Shown in pieces: positions 12,690 through 24,700 of a DNA stretch of 64,000 nt; the first letter of the stretch is position 1; the number at the start of each line of letters is the position of its first letter. The stretch spans positions 3,598,740-3,662,739 of the forward strand of contig NC_049993.1 in assembly GCF_000003815.2 (NCBI RefSeq). Reading direction: 5' to 3'. Position numbers and translations under genes: made by a program. A model generated the notes under the pieces. That model saw nothing but the letters and a program-made list of their open reading frames with translations. It was not told the origin of the DNA and searched no databases. Source of the DNA: Branchiostoma floridae. Taxonomy: Eukaryota; Chordata; Leptocardii; Amphioxiformes; Branchiostomatidae.

Positions 12690-13690
12690 GAATGTGTCAG
12701 GGTCAGCAACAACAATAACGCTTTGCAACTTGGTAACATGTTACATATCTCCAACCATTCCATACGTTAACACAGAGATGGTATTCGTGTAATAATAGTT
12801 TGAATAAAAAAGTCTTTCGGAAGAAATTTACACAGGAGAAATAGAATTTTACCGTGCGGAAACCTGCAAGTGACCGCAGGTTACCCCAAACACACGATAG
12901 CCAACTCGAAGTACGTCAGATCGAACACAATTTGGGCTCTAAAACCTCAGATAATTCCGTCATTTTTTTTGGAGGGGGGGGGGGGACACAATTTGATCAT
13001 ATAAAGAAATGGCACACCTATATGTATGGGTTTTTCAGGGTAAAGAAACGGTTTAAAAATGTAATGCAAAATTGGCGGCGTTTGTCCTTGGTGGCTATTA
13101 CGTATCAGCAAATCACGATTCACGTTTCAAACAATTCTAACTTGTACATGCTTTAACTGCAGTTTAGTCGCATCACTTACCTTTGACTTTTTTCTGCCCA
13201 ACTCGCCGAAAGAGTAACATGTACAAGTTATGCAGTGTGAGTGGGCTGCTTAATAGCAGCTAAAGATTGGAGAGAACATCGCGAATAAACTCTGGCCTGG
13301 GGCGTCTCGTGATATAAGTACCCTCAGAAAGACATACGAATGAGGACAAGAAACTTACCTGGATGATCGAGAACTTTAGCAACGCCGCGTAGTACATAAA
13401 AATTCCTACCAAACCTCTACCCGACAAGATGGCGTTCGAACGTTACCACGTTTTTCACAGAGAACAGTCAGTGCGGTGGGTTGGCTTAAGTCTCTGACAC
13501 ACATTTAGGATAGGACCTTCCCTTCATACATTGCCGTTGGCAAGGTCCGCGTGTGTTTGGGAGCAGTCTGACCAGTTTAGTTCACCCCTGTCTTTGTTGA
13601 AAATATAAATTTAGAAAGTACTGGTCAATCACCTTGCCAGGAGGAACACACAAATTTTCATATTTTCACTAGCATCTCTCTCTCTCTCTC
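12690..13690. other. No gene recognised
   Basis: Intergenic DNA with a poly-G run at 12973-12985 and a TC microsatellite at about 13675-13699. Short open frames show no motif. Confidence 0.5.
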
Positions 13691-13699
13691 TCTCTCTCT

Positions 13700-13975
13700 A
13701 TGAACAAGATAACTGACTCAAGAACGGCTGGGTGGATTTGTTTCATACACTAGTTAGTGTGTTGATGGGAAGCAGCGAAAACTGGAAATGATACAATTTT
13801 GGGCCCCCTACCGGCTTCCCTTGGTACTGCAGAGGAAGTTCATGTACATGTTTTGCTGTCATTTCTGCATAATGATAAATGATCGGAGATTTTTACTTAG
13901 AGTAGTTAGTTAGTTGAAGTCACCATGCACTGATTATGCAAATGTCATTTGCATAAAATCTATATCATGGAGGTA
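13700..13975. repeat. Partial copy of the 1,035-bp dispersed element seen at 57.2 kb
   Basis: AACAAGATAACTGACTCAAG, then AACGGCTGGGTGGATT and TTTTGGGCCCCCTACCGGC closely match the element at 57211-58245. The copy ends in TCATGGAGGTA, the same right end as that element, so it is an internally shortened member. Confidence 0.6.
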
Positions 13976-14186
13976 TGATGTCGCTGAACTCTAGGTTTGG
14001 GTGTTTCACTTTAGCTATAAAAGCTATCAGCATTTCAAAAAGGAATACAATATAGAATGTTTAGCATCACTGACTTTATTTACATACTCACTTGAGCATA
14101 TACTGACCAGAATGTTTGGTTTTCTTACATATTACACGGGAAATATACATGTATTCATTTAAGATACACGAAGCTGATGTGATAAA

Positions 14187-14562
14187 ATTTAGGCCACATT
14201 GATTTGATTATATGGATGACATCCTCTGGGAACTCAAAAACTAATGCGTGCACGTAAGAAATGTTTCGCCCATAAAGAAATTGCCTTAATAACATATAAT
14301 GAATGGTCAGAATGGTCGAATAAATAGATTACATAATACTAAACTATAAATTCTTCATTTTTGTTCTTTCACATTTTTTTACTTTAAAGTCAACTTCCAC
14401 AGGTATTCTACAATTTCTAGTTTTTTTTTTAATATTTATCTGCAATTTTGAAGCATACATTTGCTAAATATTCAGCTGTATTGTACTATTTGTGGTATGG
14501 TTGATATTTACATATGGGGATAATTGATACAATCCATATAATCAAATCAACATGGCCTAAAT
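14187..14562. repeat. Inverted-repeat element, ~375 bp
   Basis: TTTAGGCCACATTGATTTG followed by ATTATATGGAT at 14188-14217 is the reverse complement, with one or two changes, of 14533-14562. The interior is AT-rich and has no coding motif. It is a MITE candidate. Confidence 0.5.
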
Positions 14563-15304
14563 ACAAACCATATATGAGACTGAAAGTGAAACAAGTAACA
14601 CAACCAACACATGAGAAAAATACATTTAAAGTCAGGTTTAATTCTAAACAAGAACACCAATTCTACATGTACATCAATATGCTTAGTCACAAAAAAAAAA
14701 CACAATTACGTATTAAAGGGATATGTTTTTGGTCTGTGACCCATTTAACATTACAATACTGTAAAAAATTGTTAGGTACAAGTCAGAAATACCTGATATT
14801 TGACTAATGATACTGTATCTGAGTATACTGTATCTGTATTCACTGAAGTATACAACTTTTCTACATATTTGTAACTAAAAACATGTTATTTCTATTCCTA
14901 TTATGATACACAATGTATTTACAAATTTAGCTCTGAAAATTAATAAAACATTGTATTTGCATTGAAAATTTGAAATCATCATTAAAAGCAGCATTAAAAT
15001 CAGCATTTTAAAAATCTAATATTGTCTCAAAAGCATGGGTTCTCAAGCATAAGAAACCTGAAGCCTTGATAAACATTCTGTTCACTGTTCATTCATGTTT
15101 CTGTCATTGTTGAAGACCAAATGTTATTTTGTTAAATATTACAGCTACAGGTTGAGCTATACTATAGCAATAATGTACATTTTACATTTACAAAATAAAC
15201 AATCCTTGCAATTGGTATGAAGCTAGATTGCAGTAAAAATCTTTGTCATTCCTTACAATAGTACTATAATTGTTACAATTGTAGTTATTCCAACTCATAT
15301 TACA
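14563..15304. other. No gene recognised
   Basis: Strongly AT-rich sequence without splice-supported exons, RNA genes or clear repeats. Confidence 0.5.
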
Positions 15305-15480
15305 TAACTGTCTGTTTGTTTGTTTGTTTGAACCTTTATTTATTCATGAGAAACTTAAATCGGCCAGCAGGCCGCTTTTCATTGAGGTCATGAGGGAGGT
15401 CAGGGTCATATAAATTATAATACAGAGACAGATTACATTGAGTACTATTAGATTCATCAACCTATATCACTACACATACA
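15305..15480 (-). repeat. LINE 3' end with a short tandem tail
   Basis: On the minus strand the sequence ends in ATTCATGAATAAATAAAGG, then a run of CAAA units (15312-15330 on the plus strand as GTTTGTTTGTTTG). CR1/L2-like LINEs end in short tandem units instead of poly-A. No coding part remains. Confidence 0.45.
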
Positions 15481-15611
15481 TGGTACAAAACATACAGTGG
15501 TGCAGATACCTCAGTGTTCATAGTCCGTGTCCGTTCGTTTTGGTCAATTACTTTTACTTCAAGAGTCTTGTTTGAAAATCTTTCTCTTGCAGATTTCATT
15601 TACGATCAATA

Positions 15612-15798
15612 TACTGTAAATGCTTTTAAATTTGCGGGATTTCAATTCGTGGTAGCAGGAAAAAGGACTTTTTGCGGTGGTTTTATCTAAATTTGCGGTA
15701 GCACTATGCACTGCAGTCTCCACCATGGAAGAATTTTCGCAGTGAAGTGGCCACCGCAAAAAACGCTAACATTAAATCGCTGCGAAAGTTTCTGCATC
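15612..15798. repeat. MITE-like palindromic repeat, copy 1
   Basis: Begins TACTGTAAATGC and ends GCGAAAGTTTCTGCAT, with internal GCGGTGGTTTTA, TTGCGGTAGCAC and related blocks. The same arrangement is found at 17852-18066, where both ends are complete. The two copies lie on either side of the main zinc-finger exon. Confidence 0.6.
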
Positions 15799-15997
15799 TA
15801 TGTAATATACATTATGATTTCTCTTTACTTTGTGATTATAGTTATATTTTTCTCTTGCATAATTTCCAAGCAGTTAAGATTGGGCAAACTTCCTTGCTGA
15901 GTGAATTTCCTTTGTAGAAAACTCCTTGCTACTTTGCTACTAGTAAGTCAATTTCCTTGCTAAGACATACCACAAATCAATTTACTTTTACAGTGGT

Positions 15998-16003
15998 TTT
16001 ATT
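15998..16003 (-). promoter_or_regulatory. Possible polyadenylation signal of the zinc-finger gene
   Basis: AATAAA on the minus strand, about 140 bp after the stop codon at 16145. Position and sequence fit a cleavage signal; no other evidence. Confidence 0.4.
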
Positions 16004-16144
16004 TGGCTGTTTGAATTTTCATTTGAAACGATTCTGTTCTAGTAGACCAATAGTACCACACAGAGAAGGATATTCACAGTGAATTAGTATTGTGTGATCA
16101 CTGCAACAATAAAACCAAAGTGAACGTTTTATGATTTACGGTAG

Positions 16145-18164
16145 TCAAGTTTGTGCAGTTTTTTCATCAGAATGTACCCTTGCCATATGCTGTCCTAGAT
16201 TCCCCTTATAAGCTGTCCTGTACCCACACATATGACACATATGAGGCTTCTCACTCGAGTGCTTTCCTTGATGTTGAACCAAATACTTCTTCAGTGTTGC
16301 GGAATAGTCACACTGGTCACACTTGTACGGTTTAATACCCGTATGGAGTTTCACATGGTCCAATAAGTAAGCCTTGCTGTGCGTCCGGTACCCGCATGTT
16401 TCGCACAAGTGCGGTTTCTCCCCCGTGTGTTTTACTAGGTGAGCATCAAGCGAAGCTTTCCAAATTGCCGAAAAGTCGCAAAGGCTACATTTGTATTGTT
16501 TTTCGCCAGTATGTAGGACCATGTGTCGGTTTAGGTCCCCTTTTACTTTTGAGCGGTGGCCGCACAATTCACAGACGTAAGGTCTCTCACCGGTGTGCCT
16601 TTTTTTATGCGAGTCCATAGTCGAGTATGATGACGCTGTATAGTCACACTGGTCACATTTGTAGGGCCGTTCACCCGTATGTGTTCTCATGTGTTTGAAC
16701 ATTGCGTTCTTGTATACTGTCCTGTACCCACACTCCCCGCACATGAAACGTTTGTCTCCTGTGTGGTGTGCTCTTGTGTGTTGTAACAGGGAAAACTTTT
16801 TCGCGGCCCTGTACCCACATTCCCCACACATGTATGGCTTCTCCCCTGTATGCATTACTAAATGTTGAGACAGAAGAGCTTTTAGATTTGTCTTATACTC
16901 ACACTGGTTACATTTGAAGCGTTTCTCTCCAGTGGTATTGTGTTGTTTGACTAGATGATGACGATTCAAGTCAGATTTCTTTAGTGCCGCATACTCGCAC
17001 TGGTCACACTTGTGCGGCTTTCACCCGTATGAGTTCTCATGTGCTGGGCCAAGTTATGCTTTAGAGCTGTCCTGAACCCACATTCCCCACACATGAAGGG
17101 TTTCTCGTCGGTGTGTTTCAGTAAATGATGTCGACTCAAGTCGGATTTCTTGGTGGCGGAATAGACACACTGGTTGCATTTGAAGGGTTTTTCTCCCATG
17201 TGAGTCGCTCTCATGTGCTGGATTATGTGATTTCTTTGATCGGACCTGTACCCACACTCCCCACACATGAAAAGCTTATCAGTGTTCATAGGAGGAGGAT
17301 TTTCTGCATGTCCGTTGCTTGCCTGTACCTCTGCGGTTGATTGGTTATCGGGTTGGGTAGAGTGTACATCACGTGTTTCCTGCGGCTTGTCTGCTACATC
17401 CGTTGGTTGGTTCTCGCTGCTGTCAGTCTCCTTCCCAGGATGCTCAGGACAGTCCATCTTGTTCCCAGGATGTTCAGGACCAGGTTTGACTATAGGATGT
17501 TCACAACTGGAGTCTTCTATCTTGGCTTCCTATGGGGAGGAGAGGGATTGTAACAGTAAGTATACATTAAAAAACTATGCTGCAAATCTTGAGAATGTAT
17601 TTTTGCATTTTTAGAAATCAAACCACAGTATATCGGCAGTCATTTGAACACAATATATTGGCAGTCATTAGGCAACAAAAAAATAGAGCAAAGTAGAGTT
17701 TACAGTCATTTCTACCAAGTTTCTACAGTCAAACATGCACAGAGACATGTAATACGTTGAAATACATTGGTCAATACGATGTCAAACTTGTAAATTTACG
17801 TTCTAAGTTATGGGACTCCCTGTAAGATAGGATTTGAAAATGCTGGTGGGATACTGTAAATGCAGTTAAGTTTGTGGGGATTTAATTTCGCAGCAGTGTG
17901 AAAAGGACCTTTCGCGGTGGTTTTAAGTTCTCGGTAGCACCATGCTCTGTAGTCTCAAGCTTACTGCCATTAAAAAATGCTAGCAGTGGCTTTAAGTTTG
18001 CGGTAAAGCGGCTACTGTGAAAACTGCGAACATTAAACCACTGCGAAAGTTTCTGCATTTACAGTACTACCCAGAGCTCCTTTCACCCACGCATGCGTGG
18101 TAACTAGTGTGAGAAGGTTTATATGTTACATGTAACTCACCTTCTTTGTGCTCTGTGAGGTCAT
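16145..18164 (-). CDS. C2H2 zinc-finger protein with 13 fingers, broken by a 1-base frameshift
   Basis: Minus-strand gene. Coding exon 1 is 18164-18141 (MTSQSTKK, donor GTGAGT); exon 2 is 17529-16145 (acceptor CCCCATAG, begins EAKIEDSSCEHP, phase 0). Exon 2 has an acidic N-terminal tail with EHPG repeats, then 13 tandem fingers of the C-x2-C-x12-H-x3-5-H type with TGEKP-like linkers, many with a GECGYR start. This is a nuclear, sequence-specific DNA-binding architecture; the targets are unknown. At 17019-17021 a run that should code for GEKP has three Ts instead of four (plus strand), so the frame is lost inside the linker after finger 3 and stops 11 codons later. Restoring one base would give a continuous 469-codon frame; the fingers downstream are intact. 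Either a recent null allele or a sequencing error. Confidence 0.8.
17852..18066. repeat. MITE-like palindromic repeat, copy 2, in the zinc-finger gene intron
   Basis: Starts TACTGTAAATGCAG and ends TTCTGCATTTACAGTA, so the terminal inverted repeat is clear. The internal sequence is related to copy 1 at 15612-15798. About 215 bp, no coding capacity. Confidence 0.7.
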
Positions 18165-18417
18165 GCAGCAAACACTTATGGTTTGTAGAATTCACTTGAC
18201 AAATCTGGAGCAAGAGATGCAAATAATTATCGGCCACTGACGAATTCAGCTTTTGCATGGCCAACTACTTCCCTGTCACTGTCAGACAACGTAAAGCCTG
18301 ATCACTCAGATTTAACGTTCGGCATATATACATTCTTTGTAAAGCATAATTAAAGCATGGGTTTGGCATAAAGCAAAGACGGCCAGTTCTGTAGGATATA
18401 GTCAGGGTCGCTACCAG

Positions 18418-18555
18418 ACTCAGGGTCGCTGGAAAAACTGTAGAAATGGAACAATTAGAGGAGTAAGCCGGTTATACTCCCTATATTCCTTAGCCCTAGC
18501 CGGCTTACTCCTCTATTTGTTCCATTTCTAACGGGTTTTCCAGCGACCCGGAGTC
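18418..18555. repeat. Inverted repeat with ~58-bp arms
   Basis: GACTCAGGGTCGCTGGAAAA and the following TAGAAATGGAACAAT and GAGGAGTAAGCCGG blocks at 18418-18473 are mirrored at 18499-18555 by the reverse complement. The spacer is about 20 bp. It lies upstream of the zinc-finger coding start. Confidence 0.7.
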
Positions 18556-18797
18556 TTTTTATAGAGACTAAATTATGTAGGAGTTGTACGTTAGACAAAT
18601 TATTTTGAACTTCGAAGGCTGCTGTGTCGAGAATTTCGTACTCGGAGAAGCCAGAGTTAAAAATTCCAACCGTTTACAGTCCATCGATGCAACTGGGAAT
18701 ACTAAAAATACAGAACTGGCATATAACCGGCTGATTTAGCGGGCTTTACGACGCAAAAATTAAACGAGAACAAACCTTTTGTTGTCTAGTTCTGTTC

Positions 18798-18809
18798 GGC
18801 GGCCATGTT
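18798..18809 (-). promoter_or_regulatory. YY1-like motif near a possible transcription start of the zinc-finger gene
   Basis: The minus strand reads AACATGGCCGCC, a perfect match to the YY1 consensus AANATGGCSGCC, which is often placed just downstream of start sites in the sense orientation. It is 630 bp upstream of the proposed start codon. A non-coding first exon here is inference. Confidence 0.35.
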
Positions 18810-18981
18810 GTTTCAATCCCTGTGAAAATGGTCTCACTCTGCAGTTTTCATGCCAAAAGCGCCCCCTAGCAATTTGGCGGTGCAACGCAACGGTAGCATG
18901 TTTAGCAGTTTTCGGTCCATTGGAATTTCTAGAATTAACTGCAACAGACTGGCTGACTAAGAAGATTATAACAGTGTGCAC

Positions 18982-20404
18982 TAGAGGAAAGCGAATATGT
19001 TTGAGCTAAATGTAAATGCACAAAATATTCACTCACACGATTCAAGTCTCCGTAAGGACTTTGACACATTTTCTGAAGCGCCGGTTTGCGGAGGTCAACT
19101 GAACTGAAGCCAGGTCGCCAGAGAAAGACAGTTGCATAATACCCCCCTCACATTAGGCGAAAATCGATCGCACGACGAGTCTGCGAGCTCTAAATTATAC
19201 GAGGAGGTATGACCATGACGGGAAGGGGGAACTCTGCCATTTACTCCGTCGGCATCAGGGTCATGCCTCCTCTGCATTTACTGTATCTTGAAGTCATTTT
19301 CAATTTCAAGGTATGCCCCGCAGAGAGATACAATTAAGAACATATTTGAGATAACAAGGCATAGCCAAGAAAGTTGTGTTTATGTTGCGGTCCAAAATAA
19401 AGTAGATCCGACCATCTGTTTTTTTTTTTTTTTTTTTTTCTTCTAAATCTTAAGTTTTTCTAAAATATTCCATCAAAACTTTTAGTAATGAAATATTATT
19501 GACTACACCAGACAAAAATTAGTTTATCAATACACTGAAAAAAAAGTACAATGTTAACTTCGTAATCTATTTATGTTAACTAAATGTCAATGACCAACGC
19601 ATTAAAATGTTATTCCGTATTTGTACAGAACACTGAAGTCATTGACAAGTTTCCGTCAATGATACGTCCGTGTCCTAGACGCAGTAGATAACAAATAATT
19701 GTCCTTACAGCCCATAAAGGCTCTTGGGATACCTTTACCTTCTGTTTGTCCTTTGTATGAGGCACGGATCAAAAGCGGCGCCTAGCAACGTTTACCAAAA
19801 CTACAGGAGTTAGAAATAAGGAGCCACATGCTTGCATACTTGCGGCAACATTAGTGCAGTGAACTTGAGTGCAGTGACATCATTTTACGCTGTGTCGGAG
19901 AGTAACCTCCGAAGACTGAATACTGTATGTGTCATATATGATGATTGTATCTGTATTTTCTCATTGCCGCATTCGTATGTAGTTCGGAATATTTTAATTA
20001 GTGTATACGCCATCAGTTAAAATATAAAATTTACAACTTACACTATGTGGCTAGCATTTCACGGTTAGAGACACAGACAAACAACCTGGCCCGGCTACTG
20101 TTCATCACAGACAACACACAGCCAAGGGAACATGACACATGTGCTGAACACCATACGCACATAAACAAGCCAGGTTTGGTAACAAACCCAATCTATAACA
20201 AATAACCGAGTGGGCGATATCGCTAATGTCACCCCCCCCCCCCCCCTCCTCATCCCCCACCCCCCATCTATAGGTCATACAGCATAGATATTCTCCAGAA
20301 CACTGTTACAGCATTACAAAGTATCGTGATCACTTTGACACTCTCTTCTTTACACGTTTCTGTTCTTTTGACGTAGTAATCGTTGATACATATGCTAAGG
20401 TAAT
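18982..20404. other. No gene recognised
   Basis: Intergenic DNA with a poly-T run near 19421-19439 and a poly-C run at 20231-20246. Open frames are short and show no motif. Confidence 0.5.
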
Positions 20405-20708
20405 TAAGGGCACAGCCCGCCTTATGTGCAAATACGTGATATCTACGTGCCAAAACGTGGGCAATCTTTGGGGATCCGTAAGTGTTAAGTACCGCCTCTG
20501 TACGAACTCGTAGGGAATCCGATTAATTTTGGAGCTCGCAAACACGCCGTAGAACTTTACGTGCAGGCAAAACTTTGTGTGCCATCGGGCTGCGGATTCG
20601 CCCCCCGCACGTGCCAGTACGGGCGACGCGCCTGACCTGTACAGCCTGAACGTATTCAGAAATACGTGGCGGCCTGGAAAATTGCACTTACGGAGGGTTG
20701 TGTCCTTA
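20405..20708. repeat. GC-rich fold-back repeat, short copy of the family at 55.4 kb
   Basis: Starts AAGGGCACAGCCCGCC and ends in a degenerate complement, GGGTTGTGTCCTTA. Shared blocks with 55372-55899 include AAAACGTGGGCAAT, GTACGAACTCGTA and TGCCATCGGGCTGCGGATT. It is a non-autonomous element of the same family. Confidence 0.6.
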
Positions 20709-21339
20709 GCTTTAGACAAATCTACTTCGGGTATAGGTCAACACATGAATATCAAAATCATAATACATGTGAATGCATTTATTAGTCTGTATATTCGGTA
20801 GTAGGCACATGCTGCCCAGGGCTCTAACTCGCTCCCACGACATGTCGACAGCCATAAGCAATTTTTGAGGTGTAAAACTCGATTTATTAGACATATGTTC
20901 ACAAGAAGAGATTTCCATCTTTCCATATTTCGCTGGTAAGTTGATATAGATGAAGGCTGTTGCCGTGTTTTATTTGTATTCGATTTGTATAGCTATGTAC
21001 ATGTACATGTTAACATGTCTTGTTGACTGCCCTTTCATGATTTCTATACGTTTATATACGGGTTGCATTGTTATCCTTTTATTTACTCCTACATTTTTTT
21101 TTATTTGTATTTTTTATTCGTAATAATTTTTCATTTTGATTATAACGTCACCAATTGCTAGGTTTTGCAAATATCACACGTAGCGGTTATTTTTTGTCTA
21201 ATATCTGAAGGCCCACAAAATTCATTATAGATATGTCCTGCCTTTTTTTCTAAATTCAAATCCAATACCAATCAACCTGAAATTTAGTTTATTTCCGTAA
21301 TTCTAATATGTTTTTGACCCCGTTTTCACTCAAGATGAC

Positions 21340-21549
21340 GTAACGCTAGTTTACCTTTATTCGTGGGATAACCTTTATCAATTGTATTTAAAACCAGGGT
21401 ATTTAGGGATATCAAGTCGACTGACGGTGGTCTCGAACTGTATAAAAACAATTTAAAAACACCGTCCATCTACGTAATATCCCTAAATATCCTATTTTAG
21501 GTACAACGGAAAACGGTTACCGCGCGAATTAAGGTGAACTAGCGTAACC
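21340..21549. repeat. MITE with TAACGCTAGTT ends, copy 1
   Basis: Left GTAACGCTAGTTTACCTT and right AAGGTGAACTAGCGTAAC are inverted repeats. The arms continue inward through GATAACCTTTATC, AAAACC and TATTTAGGGATAT and their complements. A related copy lies at 54721-54920. It sits 200 bp upstream of the proposed F5/8 gene start. Confidence 0.65.
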
Positions 21550-21751
21550 TGCTCTAGAGGGATCACTATTTAAAATGGCGGTGATTGAGAAATGATTATT
21601 TCAATATGTATAGCATATACACTAGGACTCTGCATTTTAATTAATTCAGCACGCACTAACCGATGTGATCCCGATTTCATTTTCATATAGGAATAGAACT
21701 GTGGAAGTAACAACCTTCTTCCGAAACATTACTAAAACGGAGAACTGAATT

Positions 21752-24700
21752 ATGACGGAAAATATGCGCCATTCTGGAATTAAGCGGCAGTCTACGAAGA
21801 GCGCCCCTTCTCATAAACCTACAAGCGGAAAGGGGCAAATTCACGAGAAAACCACGGACAGTGCGACTACTCTCAACACTAAGCAAAATAAACATGTTGT
21901 CGGCTGTGCAACAAGAATACAATCATGTGCTAATTATGACGACACCTTAGAATCATCTCCCTCTCCTGAATGCGGTTCTTTGGCCCATCCGTACGGTGTG
22001 TTTTATGTGTCGGACAACCCTACGTACAATGTGCCAAATTTTAAAGTTAATGCGCCCCCACCGCCATCACGGTCTACAGCAAAGGCCTATTATGATAATG
22101 TTAACCCGATGGCTACTCCTCGACAAGAGGCATCTAAAGGTAAGAATTATTCGTAATTAACTTCATCAGGTTGGCAATTATTCATATAGTAAGGTTTTTT
22201 ATGCACAACCAGGGAGTACTTACTTCCAACGTTTCGATGTCTGTCAGACAGTCATCAGGGGGTTAGAATGACTGGGTCTGGTTCTTGCTACTACTCATAG
22301 CCGATGTAGGTGGCGCTGCAGCAGCTCAAGTCATGAACAGAGCCGAGGGGGGATACAAGATGAGCCACGTTTGGGACGGCATTCTTGCTGCTGTAGCGCC
22401 ACCTACATTGGCTATAACTAGCAGCAAAAACCAGACCCAGTCATTCTAGCCCTGATGATTGTGTCTGACAGACATCGAAACGTTGGAAGTAATTATAAGT
22501 ACTCCCTGGTTGTACCTAAAGAACTTTGCTATATGGTAAGGATTATTGTGTTTCTGTTGTTGTCACTGTGCATCTTCAAAAAGGTTTGTGTGTTTGTTTG
22601 TTTGTCTCGGTGTGTGTTCAAGTATATGCTGGATTGACCGGGTGCAAGTTGTTCACTGCTTGAGTTGTATGGGAGACTATACAATACATGCATTGGTAAT
22701 CGTTCACAATTTCATATAACATGCATTGGCATAATACCTGTCATAAGCCTTATACCGGTCGATTAAAAATAGTGGAACTTAAAGAGATCTACACATGCAA
22801 CAATAGTTATTTCTGAGGTGTGCACACTTCAGACATCTAGGTGTCCAATACATAATTTACAAAGCATCGATAACAATGTATTCGAAGACAACAAGGCCAA
22901 AAGTTTTCAGGTCATTTTCGGGGCAGGCGAGCTCGTCGTGGGACAAACATACTGTCACGTTCATCGCCAGATTTGTAGATAATAATCACATGTGCTCACG
23001 GCACAAGACGAGCATGATTCAACAGCAATCTTGAATTTCTTTTGGTGACCTACAACTCATGTAAAAGTGTGAGGAACCGTTGCATCATCGCCCGGATCTA
23101 AGGCTGAATGGGTCAAATTGAACGTACGCCGCCATTTTCCCGCCATTTTTAATGCTACGGCCAGCAGTAAAGTTTTACGTCATAGCTGTTGTGACGGACC
23201 AAAATTAAATGAAAATACTTGTCAGTATACGCCCATTTTCTCATGACTTTTTGTATGCTCATGCAGATTTTTGTTTTGTGCAACTACTAACAGGAAAGAA
23301 AGGAACAACAGAGGATGTATAAAGGTACATAGCGGCAGTTAATTGTGCCGTGTTTCGTTCGGCCGGTATAGTGCACCCCCTTCCAACCACGCGCCCGTTC
23401 TCCGTGCAATTCCGCGGTGTGTTCCAATTACGATATTATGTTTTTAGCAGGACCAGAGAGACAAAATAATTTACACAGAAGAAGTGGCAAAGGTAAGCTG
23501 TAACAGCAACATGTATCTGGAGAAAATGATGCGTTGATCATTTGCCAAATTAGCATTGCTTGAGAAATTGCAGTAAACCGACCGGTATTATGCCAATGGA
23601 TGTTATATTTAAAGGTAATCTATTTTGGGATTTCATGTTATTTTTAGACACAAATGTATGTTTGACAACTAAATACCCTCGTTAGTATACTGTGCCTAGG
23701 GCATATGCCTAATAAATTAAAGGTTTCATCATTTGTAAATTTAGGAAATAGACAGCTTGAAGAAGGTTTTCGACTTTGTTTTTCTCAAGAATGACAGTGA
23801 TGCGCTTATAGAGGGTTTTATTTATATTTTTGGTATACACGACGTTAAAATCAATTTGTGATCTTTGGCTTTTTTTTAATACTACAAACGTATATTTTGG
23901 GTTACTATATCACATCTTAAGGAACGGACCTAATGCTTTGTATTTGAGTACTCTGGACATACCCATTTGACTTCGTACACATTTTGCCACACAATTCTTT
24001 GAAATGATGTTCATGTGTTCCCTACTCAATAAGCCTAATAATGTGAAATTTGCGTCCTAAGGTGCGTTCTCAACTGACTATCTTCGCATGGCATGTCCAA
24101 TTTTTTTCAATCTTTTTATATGCAAATGTACGTTTAACTTGGTTTGTGCTCCTATCATAAGGAAAGAGTATGTCACAAAATTTGGGGATATACCCGAAGT
24201 AATGATTGTCAGACAAGGTCCCAATAATCTGAGTATTCTAGGAGGGGCTTTGTAGACTTGCGACAAATATCATGTTACAAAACGCCTGTATGGCTTACAC
24301 TGGAGACAAAACATTTGGTGATTTTTCCTGAAATTTAGTTGGCAATAACTTGACCGAGCATATCACCAAAATGAAGTATATATAACTTCGTAGCTACCTG
24401 TTTTTTTTTTTCTTTGAAAAGGGCTGGTAATAAAGTTTTAGTCTGTTTTCGATGACTTTTTTTATTGTTTGTTGAAACATTCTTTTTTCAATTCAAGTAG
24501 GCAGGCCATAGCCTGAGTACCATCCTCCGTAGTGACCGCTGGCGCACTACTTTCGCTTTCTAACCACAAGCGAAAGTAGCGAGCCAGCGGTCACTACGGA
24601 GGATGGTACTCAGGCTAGCAGGACCCAAGATCGCGGAGCTCACCTGTTATCTTAAATATGCAAGACGTCTTGATGACGTCATTTTGACCAAAAAAGCCAA

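Noticed and set aside
16153-17614. Plus-strand open frames opposite the zinc-finger gene
   Set aside because: Antisense shadows of the finger code.
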